A DNA stretch of 64,000 nt from NCBI RefSeq assembly GCF_051020985.1, contig NC_134999.1:868001-932000 (forward strand), in the 5' to 3' direction. Each line of letters starts with the position of its first letter. Position 1 is the stretch's first letter. Positions 27,266 to 38,794 of this stretch are shown one piece after another. The notes beneath the pieces were generated by a model. The model ran no database searches, was not told the DNA's origin, and was given only the letters and a program-made list of their open reading frames with translations. The stretch is from Nomia melanderi (lineage: Eukaryota > Arthropoda > Insecta > Hymenoptera > Halictidae). Position numbers and translations under genes: made by a program.

Positions 27266-28960
27266 TCCTACCTTTTTTGCCTTCTTGAACACAGTTTAAT
27301 ATACTGTCTTAACATAGTTGAACGAGTATGTACGTTGTGTCATGTATTTACACTGAACGTACATGCATGATTTCTATTCTAAGATTTGATTTGTATTCTT
27401 TGGGACAGTTCCGATTGATCTTATAAAAATATTTGATTTTTATTGTTTAGGTCATTTAATGATAGTTCTGCCATAGATGTTGATAAGATAAGTGGAAGTG
27501 AAACATGTGTTGTTCATCTGTACATTCTTTGGTACATAAATAATGTCACTAGATGGTTGCTATAATGTATCAACTGATGATTACTTATGCAAGCACACAG
27601 TTGACTAGTTGTTTTTAATTGCTAACCTGGTTTTCTGGTTTTACGCTCATTTCTTCGAAAGGTACACTTAAAAAAGAGGTAATAATAAAAACGTAGACAA
27701 AAGAACATGAAATTAAGAATTCCATCAATCATTGACTACTTATATTATAATACAACTAAAATAGCAGAGGTTCTTTCGTTTTGGAATGTTACGAAATCTT
27801 TCGATTTGTATTTGTGTAAAAAAGGTATATAATCCAGGCACTACCCTATTTCTGGACTATTTCGTATAGAACTGTATTCGTTGAAACGATTTTATACTCA
27901 ACGTAAAAAAAGTATTTCAATTTATTTGTAAATATATATAAAGTTCGATAAGCCCTAGACGCCACTGTATGTAAGCCACTGCTCGGAAAAGTATTTATAA
28001 ACTTCCTGAAAAATTGTTAGTATTTTAAACCGTTATAACTTTGTATAAGAGACTCATACAACAATTTACTTCGTCTATTTTAAAACAAGACTTTTAATTA
28101 TTTACAATTACATACTTTTACAGTTCTGAGTTTGTCTTTTCCAAAGATTATAAAGAAGAGTAGATAAAATTTAGATTATATCCATAGATTAAAAATTTAT
28201 TGCATAACTATGTAAATCCTTCGTGCTTTTACAGATTAAAGTCTCTTGTTTGTATGCAATGACATCTTAAAATATGTTCTGTGATCCATTTTTCGATAAG
28301 TTACTGAATCACGAATTTAGGGTTAAACTACGAAAATTGAAGAAATTCCAAGAATCGTTGTTCTTTCTCTTTTAACAAAATTTTAAATATACGCATTCTT
28401 TATAACTTTGGAATATGCTACCAAAATTCTCAATCTCTCACTACTTTCTTTAATAAATGATATTTGATATGTTAACAAATCGTTTAGTACATGTATAATA
28501 CATATACACTCCTTATATTAGAGTATCTGTAGTATACAGAGTGTTCCTTTTATCTTGTAAAATTGGAAGATTCCGTAAGGGTTTAAAATAAAACAAAATA
28601 CTTTTGCAAGTGTTTGGTACGAAGGGGCGCGTCATATAGCCCAAACTATTTTTTTACAGATCGAGTCAAGTACTGCGGAGGAAATTCCAAAATTAAATTC
28701 ATTTTTAAATGAAATCCTATATATTTTTTTCTTTAAAAAATATCGAGAATCTTTACGAAGATTCTTCCATAAAAATTCAATTCATTTGGTTTATCGAAAT
28801 GTTATTTCTCATATCGAAGAGGATAACTTAATAATGAAGATATTACATAGTAAAAATCAACAAACTTAAAACCACTTGTCAATTTGTTGGAAATTACGTT
28901 ACAAAGGTGATATCACTTTCTGCATGCTTTTTCACGCACTTATTTCAATCTGTATATTTT
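27266..28960. other. Non-coding stretch
   Basis: No gene was recognised. 28530-28690 begins with an ACAGAGTGTTCC phrase like the start of common insect repeats, but no second copy in the window supports it. Confidence 0.45.
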
Positions 28961-28969
28961 ATCTTAACG

Positions 28970-29212
28970 TATTAATTCTCCATTTTTTAATATTTGGATC
29001 GCATTGAAGAATACGTTGAATAACCCAACGATTTAGTATATTACCCGCAATTTTAGCACTAAGTAGATTTTGATTGATGCAGTTACATGAATATGTATCC
29101 TGATCGTTTATTTTTAAACCTCTACTTTCCAAGATCTAAATGAATGAACTTTTCAAGTTTCTAGGCACAATAGAATATACTGTACAATAAATGTTCGTAA
29201 ATCTAGTGTTAA
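28970..29212. mobile_element. TTAA-ended miniature element (piggyBac-like), decayed copy of the 50.45 kb element
   Basis: The right half matches 50451-50655, sharing an AAATGAA motif, a CACAATAGAATA-like motif, then AATGTTCGTAAATCTAGTG and TTAA at 29209-29212. GAATATGTAT also recurs upstream in the same order. The left end is uncertain; TTAACG at about 28973 is the best candidate. Confidence 0.55.
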
Positions 29213-29419
29213 GTATTTGGGGTCCGATAAGGAGGAACAGTTGTTTTTTAGACGTCCCCTTCTTATTTTCCTGATGATTGGTAGGGTGATTTTAGCAATT
29301 CGAAACACGCTTACGAGAGCGACCGTGTGTACATGAAATTTCTCTAATTTTAACCTATACCTGTCTACTGATTAAAATATACAGCTTCTTCTTTATTACT
29401 GACGTATTCACTGCATTTA

Positions 29420-29658
29420 TTAACCCTTTGAACTCTGTAGGCTCAAATATTGCACCAGTTATAATATTGAATATTTCAGTGAATCTTAAAGAAACTACCC
29501 TAAAATTATTCGATTTTCCACACATCCAAATGTTGTGCTAACAAGGAAAATAAAAGATCGAAGAAATGTTACAGCATTTCTAATTTTCGCTAGGAATACT
29601 ATAAAATTAATTGCAGTTGCTGATACATTGCAAAACAACCTGGAGTGCTAAGGGTTAA
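29420..29658. mobile_element. TTAA-flanked miniature element (piggyBac-like), 239 bp
   Basis: It starts TTAACCCTTTGAACTC and ends GAGTGCTAAGGGTTAA, giving imperfect terminal inverted repeats of about 16 bases bounded by TTAA on each side. TTAA targeting and CCC-started termini are typical of piggyBac and its miniature derivatives. The interior is non-coding. No second copy of this sequence was seen in the window. Confidence 0.72.
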
Positions 29659-29989
29659 GATAAGCAGAAAAATATGTGATTATTACCATTTAATAACAAT
29701 TCTACAACGAAGAATTGAGAAGAGCTTTAAGGAAATGCAAGTACTACTACTATTACCCTTTTCCATTTTTATACTGATCGCAAATTATTACTTTGATTGC
29801 ATCTCCGCGTACGTATACGCAGCGAATGTATAGTTAAAGATGTAAATGTTGATAGGGTTAAAGTATGTTTCATGTAACCGGCCGATGATACGTGAAAACA
29901 CTCTGAGGATCTCGCGTTTCACATGAGAAATGAGAATTAAGGCCATCGTAAGGGAACTTGGCCGTTAATTTCCTTCTTCTTTCTCGAAT
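29659..29989. other. Spacer, nothing assigned
   Basis: This is AT-rich sequence rising in CG content toward the tandem array at 30 kb. No gene was seen. Confidence 0.4.
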
Positions 29990-30380
29990 AACGTACCGTC
30001 GCGCGTGGTCGCGCGTGGTCGCGCGTGGTCGCGCTTGGTCGCGCGTCGTCGCGGTCGCGTCGTGGCGCCTAGCGTCCTACACACGTTTACGCACCGATAT
30101 ACTATATGTGCATATACTTAATATGACCTCATTGCACGTACCGCACTATCCGACGCCGTCTATTTTGCGTTTGCGTTCCGCAAAGTGGGATGGGGATGGT
30201 TTATTGATCGCTTGTGAAGGAAACGATTCTGCGTCCCGCGCATCGTAATCGTGAAACCATCGGGGAGTGTCCGACAATGTTGAAGAAACCCGTCTTCTTT
30301 CGTTATTTTCGTTGCCGCTTATTCTGAGGGATCTAAGCCTTTTGGCGCGACCTCATCGATTTTAAACGATTCTAGCAAGA
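29990..30380 (+). promoter_or_regulatory. CpG-rich patch, possible promoter or 5' exon region
   Basis: Against a background of about 30% GC, this 390-bp block is rich in CpG (GCGCGT, GTCGCG, CGACGCCG and similar). It contains a short tandem array at its left end and one 96-codon frame that comes mostly from the array. In bees, CpG-dense islands of this kind often mark transcription starts, but I see no defined TATA, initiator or splice junction that would prove it. Confidence 0.35.
29998..30066 (+). repeat. Tandem array of a 10-bp GC-rich unit
   Basis: The unit TCGCGCGTGG repeats about four times with one GCTTGG variant, then dissolves into shorter CGTCG/GGTCG pieces. The array is wholly GC-rich in AT-rich surroundings. 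Confidence 0.88.
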
Positions 30381-32039
30381 ACATATCCGAACCACACGAA
30401 AATGTTATCCAGGAAACGGAAGTTTTAATAAAACCTGAACTCTTATCGAATGGAACAATTCGTTGCAATAATAAGGATTAGAGATTTATCTCATAACTTC
30501 GAAGCATCTGTTCAAACACGTGACCAACGTTTGAACATTTGACTGGTCAACTTAATATTTGCGGTTGAATAGAGCACTGGAGTATGTTTAGACCAAATGT
30601 GTCATTTCAAAGCATTAGTAAGAATCTCAATTATTATGCAAATATTTATCAGGTTTACAAACATTTTTGAGAAAGCTACCAAGAAATACTTTCATAAGGT
30701 TTTGTACGTAGTAAGGTTTTGAAATGTAGTAAGTTCTATATTAATTTCGAATGGCATTACTTAACATGCCTAGAAAGCTCGTCGATATTATTAACCAGTT
30801 AACTGTGGCGATCTCTTTGCAAACCGCCCACCAGTGTGTGTCGCGATAATCAAGCGATGACGGGTATAGCCGTCAAACACAGAGTAAGTGGCGCTGTTGA
30901 AATATTGGGTCAAAAAGACGACTTTATTTTAGAAAATGAACAATTTTATTAGTAATATTTACACAGTCGCTCAACATGAACATATATTTATACATAGTGC
31001 TACCCTTGGCAACTTCGTTTACACGAAAGTAAGACCAGTAAAGAAAAAAGAAGTGAGGCAGCACGCACATGAGCTCTTTCCAGGAATCATCGCAGATGGA
31101 GAATCTAATATACTTCGTTTTTTTTTTTGCTTTTGATACATCAAGATAAAAATCGAGATAATCAAAGATCCAGTGTTACTGCACTGCTTACAAGTTAGCT
31201 CTCAGGAAGTTATGAATCCAACTCAAATTTCGTCTTGACCTTTACACAGTTTAAACATATTAAAATTTACGAATATAATTTAGTTTTCCCCAGAATTACA
31301 ATTTAAATATTATGTTGGTTATGGTTAATATTGCGTGCACTGTTCTAGCCTTATAGATGTGTTTGATAATGTATTAATATTAATATCAATGCATATAGTA
31401 ATAAGAATTATTTTGAAGAAGTTTGTCATATACGTAAAATACTCACTGTAAAATGTTTGACGCGTTTCTTTAATAATAATCTATGTTCATACTTACATTT
31501 TCAATTTATATAGAATATTGTTTAATGTTGAAACCATACTCGTGGAAAAACTGTTTACCCTTTTATGAGACAATCGCATATATAGTTGACGTTCATAAAT
31601 TTTCAATGGAAAATATTAGTTTTAATCATTTTAATGGAAACGGTGTCATCGTAATTATGCTAGTATATATCATGCTATTGTATGAATCTTTAAATATCTC
31701 CTTAAAACATCTTCATTTGATATAAAATGGCAAACAGTTCTTGTATTTAACATTGTTCGAAGTTTCTATTAATTTTCAAACTCATAATGCGTAGAACTTG
31801 TACAATTCTTAATTCAAGTCCGAAGTTTGATTTTGGTTTATCATAAAAAGTAAATATATATTTTTCTTAGTATTGCAAGAAAATGACTGACCGGAAAATA
31901 AAAACACACGACTGCGGTCAATTTGCGAAAAATGCGAAGAAGGGCATCTTTCAAACATGCATTCGGTCTATACAACCATTCATATACTATACATTATTCC
32001 GATGGTTTCCTTCTTTCCATATTTTTTCCGTCCCAATCT
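30381..32039. other. Non-coding stretch with a possible LTR-like piece at 30804-30905
   Basis: No gene was supported. 30804-30905 is CG-rich and begins TGTGGCG followed by CGCC about 14 bases later, as the solo LTR at 45138 does. Its 3' end is not definable, and I found no target duplication. Confidence 0.35.
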
Positions 32040-32057
32040 CCCCCCCCCCCCCCCCCC
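32040..32057 (+). repeat. Poly(C) homopolymer, 18 C
   Basis: Eighteen consecutive C are followed by a CT-rich stretch of about 20 bases. Pure C runs this long are unusual in AT-rich insect DNA and are prone to sequencing and length errors. Confidence 0.95.
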
Positions 32058-32853
32058 TCTCTTCCTCCCAGAGCCACCATAACAACCGAGTGCAGCAAGT
32101 GAACGTCTCCCCTTGCCCCTATCCGTTTTTAAACCTAAGGTCGCTGCTATAAACGTGGGAGCTGCACTGTTATTTTTAGTATTCTTTGGGATTTTTACAG
32201 AATTGAAATATCTTCACTAGTGCATCTTCTTCGATTAAGGTTGAAAGGTAGAATCAAACATCAAACTAGAATATTATTGATAAAGGTCGACGAACTCTTT
32301 TGTAAAGGATCAGATGTTGCACATGTTTAGAGTTTGCGGAAGGACAGGCAAAATTGAAGTTGTTGTCTACATTACAACATCGTAACTGTATCGATACAGC
32401 AGGGTTGGCCAGGTGACAAATTTTCGAGAGTCGCGAGTTTTAGGCCTTGCGCGCAACGAGAGAGGAAAGGACGATGATTTGGTAATACAGAATGTTGGGT
32501 ATATGGCTTCCTTACGTGATTTCGTAAACAACGGTTATCAGCCGGTGTTCTCATATGAAAATGATATAAAAATTAATATAAAGATAATATACACATCATT
32601 CTAGGACGTGAATTTGATGATTGTGGCATATTAATCCCTTACCCGACAATTTATTTCTCAACTATGATCCATACAACTATTTTATTATTAATAATTAATT
32701 GAAAATAAAAAAATGTTTGACCTAAAGTATAATAATTGATAACAAAAGAATAATATTTAATTTGAATTCACAATAGTTCGGTAATATTTAAGTTTGTTAA
32801 ATTTTGTTTAAAATCTTTATTACAAATTTGTCACGTTGTTGTAAAGCGAGGTG
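32058..32853. other. Non-coding stretch
   Basis: There is a short CG-richer patch at 32400-32480 and otherwise nothing assignable. Confidence 0.4.
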
Positions 32854-33130
32854 GTAACACGTTCACGACTTTATATAATTTTACAAACTGTCGCTGAATC
32901 CGCAATTGCAGTCTGTTATTTGATATGACTACGTATTAATATAAAAAATATATACTACAGCTGTGTTATCAATTCTTAGCTACAGATTTCGAAATAACGA
33001 AGGATTAAGTGACTGGCATTCTTTTAAAAACTGTAAAATACGTAAAGCGATGTTACCAACATTCTTCTAGAAAAATTAAACATAACGTAAAACTACATCG
33101 AGTGCGTGTACCAGTTCTCGAACGTGTTAA
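32854..33130. mobile_element. TTAA-ended miniature element (piggyBac-like)
   Basis: The ends read (G)TAACACGTTCACGA and, inverted, TTAACACGTTCGAGAA, giving terminal inverted repeats of about 14 bases. The right TTAA (33127-33130) is intact and the left is mutated to GTAA. The body is the same family as 19355-19675. It is non-coding, about 277 bp. Confidence 0.68.
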
Positions 33131-34709
33131 CACTTTGTAAGTAAGCGGCGAAAAACACTACTCGGAAGGAAACTAAGGTTGAAACTATAGGACTGTAATC
33201 TTAACCAATACTTGGATTTGATCCCAACATGTTTTTAAACGCGGTAAGAAGCTCCTCGCAAGCAATCTATTAATATATATCTATCATTTACTTTTATCAG
33301 AAATTGTTTTTTCTTACGCTCGTGTTTCACTGATATTAATAAAGATTATTAACCCTAGTATTATATGAATAAACTGTGGTTTGCATTCCTTCAGAGTTGT
33401 GACTCTCCAGAGAATTTATTTTCGCTAAGAATATATATATAAAAATGGCTAACGCAGACGAAAAAACGATGCGTGAATTCTTGAATTGTTCTTTTTTCGA
33501 ATATTTCTTGGAAACTCAATAACTTTTTGCTAGAAAGTTGGCGGCTACTTTCGGAAATATGAAATTTGATTATTGGTGGGTCTCAGAATGAATGTTTGTG
33601 ATGGGTAAGAATTTTGTTCGCTATATACTAAATCACTTTACGAGACACTGTAGATTTTCAGTTATAACATGAATGAAAGGTAAAAAATAAAAAAAATTGC
33701 ACTTTCAACTTCATTTTCAAGTTGTTAACCACTAAAAATCTGCCAATAACAGCGCGTCACTTAAATATCAATCTCTGTACCTGTCTCTGTCTCCGTCTCT
33801 CTGCCTCTGTTTCTGCCATGATACGTCAATATCCGCGCTCGTACTGACCTGCCTCATGCGCGCCACTACGGGCGGATCGCCATAAGTCAGCGAGATTTTT
33901 AATCGGTAGATAATAACTTGAAAGCAAAACTACAATCTTTTTACTTCTGATTTTGTACTCGCTATCAAACGTCTTGTCTACTAGCTGGAAAAATGATTAC
34001 AGTGTGGTTTTAGGATTGTGAACTCTAAAAAATAGGTGCGACGTTTTACGATGTTGCTGCGTGTTTCGGCTAATCAATAACGAAATTTGTCTTCGTCATG
34101 TTCATTTCACTAGAATGTTATCTTTAAATTTCCTGTGCTCCAGTCTCTATGAACGTCTCTTCTTTGTCATTCATGCATTGTTATTCGTCTTGCGGTGGTT
34201 CCATTTACAGAACGAAAATTTTTATTTATTTTATATTAGGATTAAATTCCTTTTACACTCCCACATATTTTTGAAATGGCTTTATTAATATTTACGAATG
34301 AAGTGAAATAACTGATCTTTATTAACCTGTTTTATAAATAAATTAATGAATGATATTCAACGTTTAGTACCTTTTAATACCCTTTTTTATTAATTTCTTC
34401 CATTCATCCTGGATATATCCTCTTCAATCATGAGATCATTGTTTTACAATTGTTTATCATTTCCAGCTTCGTGTACAGCTCTGGAGAGCCTAAATAATTT
34501 TTAATAATATTGAGATGAGCTGATTTTGCTGGCCAACTTAAAAGACGAATTTCGTTGAATAAGATAATTCTTTATTATTTTCACAGTGTTTATTGTGGCT
34601 TTATTCTGCTGTCAATGTTTTTGGCATTTGTACTTATTTTCTGAACAGTCACTTCCACGTACATTTTGTAATTCATTTTTTCGCTAATGAATTTTACATG
34701 CATTTTCTC
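33131..34709. other. Non-coding stretch
   Basis: It contains a TCTG/TCTC microsatellite at 33772-33816 and a short CG-rich patch at 33820-33890. No gene was supported. Confidence 0.45.
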
Positions 34710-34754
34710 ATGGCGGCAACTCAACTTAGCCGGATGTTGGAGGCCGAGACTCAG
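34710..34754 (+). CDS. Possible short first coding exon
   Basis: An ATG at 34710 opens 15 codons, MAATQLSRMLEAETQ, ending exactly at CAG followed by GTGAGC, a strong insect 5' splice site, in phase 0. Its GC content is well above its surroundings, and the codons GCG GCA, CGG and GAG GCC look coding. An alternative is a 25-base internal exon after the AACTTAG acceptor at 34730. The next exon-like piece on this strand (38573) starts in phase 0, so the two could be joined across a 3.8-kb intron holding the Tc3-like relic. No family was recognised. Confidence 0.38.
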
Positions 34755-37421
34755 GTGAGCTTTGGCAGTTTTATGTAATGAACCGAAAAGAGCTTAAAGT
34801 GTTCTTGATTCAGTACAAATGCAATGTGTCGATTTATTTCGAATATAAACTGTCTACATAACTCTATTCGAATATGAGAGATAATTTCATAAATTAAAAC
34901 TCCCTTACACTGTATTTGTCTTTTTTTTAACAATTTAACAATTAGATTCTTTTAAACTGCAATACAGACTTAACCTACATTACTATTCACCGCAATACAG
35001 TTGAAATAAAAATACCTTGCGCCCCTTGATAATTTTTTTACGAAATTACTAGTCCAGAAACTAAATGAATGCTTAGAAAAGAATAGACCATTCGCAATAA
35101 TCGAGCGCACGATACTTATACTTGAGAAAGCCGGTCATTATACGAGCTACTCACGTTATTATTGCTCAGAGCTTTTCTCGAAAATGGCTGACATTAGGAA
35201 AAAGTGGTAAAGGGAAAGGTTTTATTGTTTCTCGTAGTCAACACGTTAGTATATATAGTAATTTGGTGTTTGCATTGTTTTTTACAGATTTACAGAAGAG
35301 TCACAATTTTTTTAATCAAATGCTATAAATATGCTTACTTCGTATAAAAGTAGGCTTCGACACAAATTTACGCGTCTGTTAGATACAGTGATTTATAAAG
35401 TTATTCCAGGACAAGAATGGTCACAAATAATTCAATTGTTTCGTAATACTGTATTTATTAATTTCTTTTATTGCTAAAACTATATAACGTGTTCAGTATG
35501 GTTACCATTATTAATTATGCACACTTAAATTCGAGTAATAATATTTTTGCTAGGTGTAATACTTATAGTATTACGAAATGATAGGCTTATTTAAAATTGT
35601 TCCTGATCTTGAATGATCTTGAAGGTCATTATGTGACAGGGGATTGAATTTGTCTCGAAGCACGCTTTTATACTATGCCTATAGCATTCTGTTCAAAAAA
35701 AGCTAGGCCACTTTGAAATCACAAAAAAATATGAACACACATTGTTTATAAAAAACAACACAATTTTCCCTTCCATTGCTTTTCCCAATGTCCTCCATTT
35801 TCGAGAAAATCACAAGGAAATTATAATGTGAACGTCTTGTATGACAAGTTATTGTTCCATTAATTTTATTATGTATCACGTTTTTAAATTTACATTCAGT
35901 AGGCCACGCTTTATAAAAACTGCTTACATTTCATCACTTCATAAGAAAATATATGCAACAAAAGTTTGTTTACCGATATCTTGTACCACGAAATAAAATA
36001 TTTTTAATCTTATATAATAAACATTACATAAAATTGTGTGTACTTTTTAAATTGATTTGTTTCCACCATATCAAAACAGAATTAATTTTCACTAAATGAT
36101 TCTATAAAACGTTTAATATTTGGCGTATTTCATATCCCGGAATTACATTGTTTTTTTAGCAATATTAAGTGTTAAGTATACACATCAGTTTACATACAAA
36201 AGTAAGTTGTTAGTTTCCAAGATCATTACCAATATCTTGTGCTTCGGGTATTCGCTATTTTTCAGGGCGTAAAGAGTTCTGTTTATTCATTTTCATATTA
36301 CATAGTTACTTACGACCTCTGTCGTATTCAAGTACTAACTATAAGAGTCTTCAATATTGGATTACTATGAACTTGAAAATAAAATGAAAGGGAAAACAAT
36401 CGAAGAGGGTTTCATAGTAACGTACATTTATCAATGGTGATTGACGTATCGTAACGTAATAAAGTCTGCGTGGAATTTCTATCTCTTCGCACAACAAGAG
36501 TTTGTCATCCAGCACCAACAAATGATAACCATCAATTGGTCACCAAAGTGAATCGAAATTTTATATATGAACGCCGACAAATTTATAAAATCAGTTAATA
36601 TCAAAAGTCGAAAATAGTCATCCAGATAACCTTAACACAAAGTTTAATATCGATGTACTGTCGAAGGAAGGTAGATGTTTAGTAAAACGTAGTCAACAAA
36701 AATGTCACAAAAATCATTGGTAGTACATTGTGAAGTATCAGCAAATAAATCAACAATTACATACATTTGTTAATTGTCATATCACAGGGCACACTACAAC
36801 AAGTATAAATATGTTTAGATGTTATGATGCCATGAAAATAGATGTAGGTATTTTTAATTACACGTAATTCTACATAATGAAGTCAATGCTGGAGTTTTAT
36901 TATCTTAAGTGGTAGAAGGTATTTATCTACGGTATACAGCTGAATCTGTGGTGTTTTACTCCTTGTAGACTAGAACGCGTCAATAGAAAAGTCTTTGGCA
37001 TCAGTTTTCAATGTTGTAAATAATTTTGCAACAGATTATTTTACAAATGTCCATTGAGTAAATTCATCCTCTAAAACCTCGATTATTAATCTTTCTACGT
37101 TTAAATCACATATAATAAGGTATCATTCATTTATGTCGGATACATACTAACCCGAGCAAATGTGTTTTCTATTAGAGGCAGATTTCTCTTTACGATAGCA
37201 CACTATATAAATAAGATGTCTTTAACTTTTAAAATTATGTATTGAATTATTTTTAATATTCATATTATTTAATAAGACTAACAAATTATTTTAATGTATT
37301 TAAACAAATTAATTAAAAAAAGAAAAACCTTTATCTCATACTATGTATTGGAAAGTGAAAAGTAAGTGCGTCAAAAAAGAAGCACATTCTTCTTAAATTA
37401 CTTACTACATAAAAGAAAATA
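34755..37421. other. Non-coding stretch, possible intron
   Basis: No gene was supported. 35390-35630 contains a weak inverted repeat (TTCGTAATACT paired with AGTATTACGAA) and a doubled TGATCTTGAA. 35695-35725 has an AGGCCACTTTG phrase like Tc1-type ends, with a similar phrase near 35900 in direct orientation. None is good enough to call an element. Confidence 0.4.
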
Positions 37422-38232
37422 TTATTTCAATATTTTGTAGCTCTTCCTTTCGTTAAACAACTTTTCAACAAATTTCTCTTCGCTTACAATTAGCTCTAAA
37501 GTATTCTGCACATACTTTGCTTTTTTAACACTCGCATTGCCCGGTTGAAAAATAAAATTTTGCTCTACTACTTTCATTGCATATTTCTTTAATTGTTCGC
37601 CTATTAAATTTATATAATCCAAACTTTCTATTTTTCTATTTCTAAACTTGATTTCCGTGTTGTCGTAACAACCAATTCCAGCGCACACCATTATTCTTCC
37701 ATAGCCTGCTTGTCAGCTACTTAAAATCTGTATTTCGTTATGTAAATCATGAAAATAATATTGATATTCATCTAGTCCATCCAATATAAATCTTTTTTCG
37801 TCACTAAAAATCACTTCGCTATTTCTTCTTCCAGTGAATACATTTTTCTACAAATTGTAATCGATCTTATTCGTGCCACTTCGTTAGTGGTGGTTTACGC
37901 ATAAGTTTCCGGTGTTTTGTGTATTTACAATTTTTTGTAATACGCTGCACATTACGGATAATAGAGCCTGCACCAAATTCTGCAGCAATTTCTCTTACAG
38001 TCGGTGCTGAATTTGACGCAGTTCTGAAAATTGTACGTTGTCGACGATCAGTTGTTTTTGGTCGATTTGTACTCTATATTCATTGTCATAATTTTCTATA
38101 TTTCTTAAAAAATTGTAAATAGCCCTACGACGACTCAATATTTTCGCAATTTTACTAATAAAAAAAATGTTCTTTACGCAGATTCTGAATTGTTATTATT
38201 TCACAATCACTCGGTCTTTTTCCGCGACCCAT
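37422..38232 (-). pseudogene. Tc3-like (Tc1/mariner) transposase relic
   Basis: On the minus strand an ATG at 38232 opens MGRGKRPSDCEI, the usual start of Tc3-like transposases, followed by an HTH stretch with IAKIL...AIYNFL. Further on come RKLMRKPPLTKWHE, the linker before the catalytic core, and FSDEKRFILDGLDEYQYY with the first catalytic Asp. Next is the FIFQPGNAS region, where the second Asp of the usual QDNA motif is replaced by Gly. The PDLNPIE block with the third acidic residue is missing. Several stops and frame changes occur, and the length is about 270 codons against the usual 340 or so. Terminal inverted repeats could not be defined. Dead copy. Confidence 0.85.
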
Positions 38233-38572
38233 TGTATAATGAACCATATAATTTCATAAGATATCGCTTTTGGAATACGCACAGAATTATATACTACCTG
38301 GTGTAAACAGTTTTGCGATTCTGTACAAATGTTTACGTTTGCAGTTTTCTTGTGAGAAACAGAAGTGTTTAGCCTGAATACCTTCAATGTATTGTTAACT
38401 AAAAGCGATACAGAGTAAAAAAACTTCAACTATTCAATTGTGTTTACAAAAGTTAACAAAATTATACAATGTACCATCTTTCTGCCGCGGAGTGTAGACG
38501 GTATACACTTCATGCGCGTTACTTACTAGAACTCCTTGAAAGTAATTGGCTCATTTCCTTGGAATTTTTCAG

Positions 38573-38794
38573 CGTTTGTATCAAAAGAAGTATGCCCAAG
38601 GAATAGAATATACACAGCTACTAATTTATCCGTTACAGCCAATCAATATGTTTCAATATCGATTAACTGTTGAATATGAAACTAAAGAAACTGATTCGAT
38701 GAGAGGTACAGAACATCTTTATTGGAAACGTATGAGACAGTTCGAATCGGTAATTGTATATTTATGTAAAGAATACAATGAGGAGCACGATTAA
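38573..38794 (+). CDS. Probable terminal coding exon, family not recognised
   Basis: A good 3' splice site (pyrimidine-rich, GGAATTTTTCAG) at 38572 is followed by 73 open codons to TAA at 38792-38794. The residues (RLYQKKYAQGIEY... ending CKEYNEEHD) are varied and charged, with little low complexity, unlike other frames here. The exon begins in phase 0. I do not recognise the family. It may be the last exon of a gene whose earlier exons lie upstream, possibly including 34710-34754, or a decayed gene fragment. There is no AATAAA close behind the stop. Confidence 0.42.
   Translation, partial: RLYQKKYAQGIEYTQLLIYPLQPINMFQYRLTVEYETKETDSMRGTEHLYWKRMRQFESVIVYLCKEYNEEHD

Noticed and set aside
29270..29335. 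CTGATGA followed by CGAAAC, with a CACG/CGTG stem
   Set aside because: Core-like strings are present, but the bases before CTGATGA do not pair with those after the would-be cleavage site, and the spacing for helix II is poor.
30836..30881. Second possible hammerhead in the LTR-like block (TGTGTC ... GATGA, CGGGTATAGCCG hairpin, CAAACACA)
   Set aside because: A helix III and a helix II-like hairpin form and the cleavage base would be C, but the U of CTGATGA is missing, GAAA reads CAAA with an extra base, and helix I does not pair. I treat it as chance or too decayed to call.
35690..35925. AGGCCAC phrases resembling Tc1-type terminal repeats
   Set aside because: The two phrases are in direct, not inverted, orientation and no transposase sequence lies between them.
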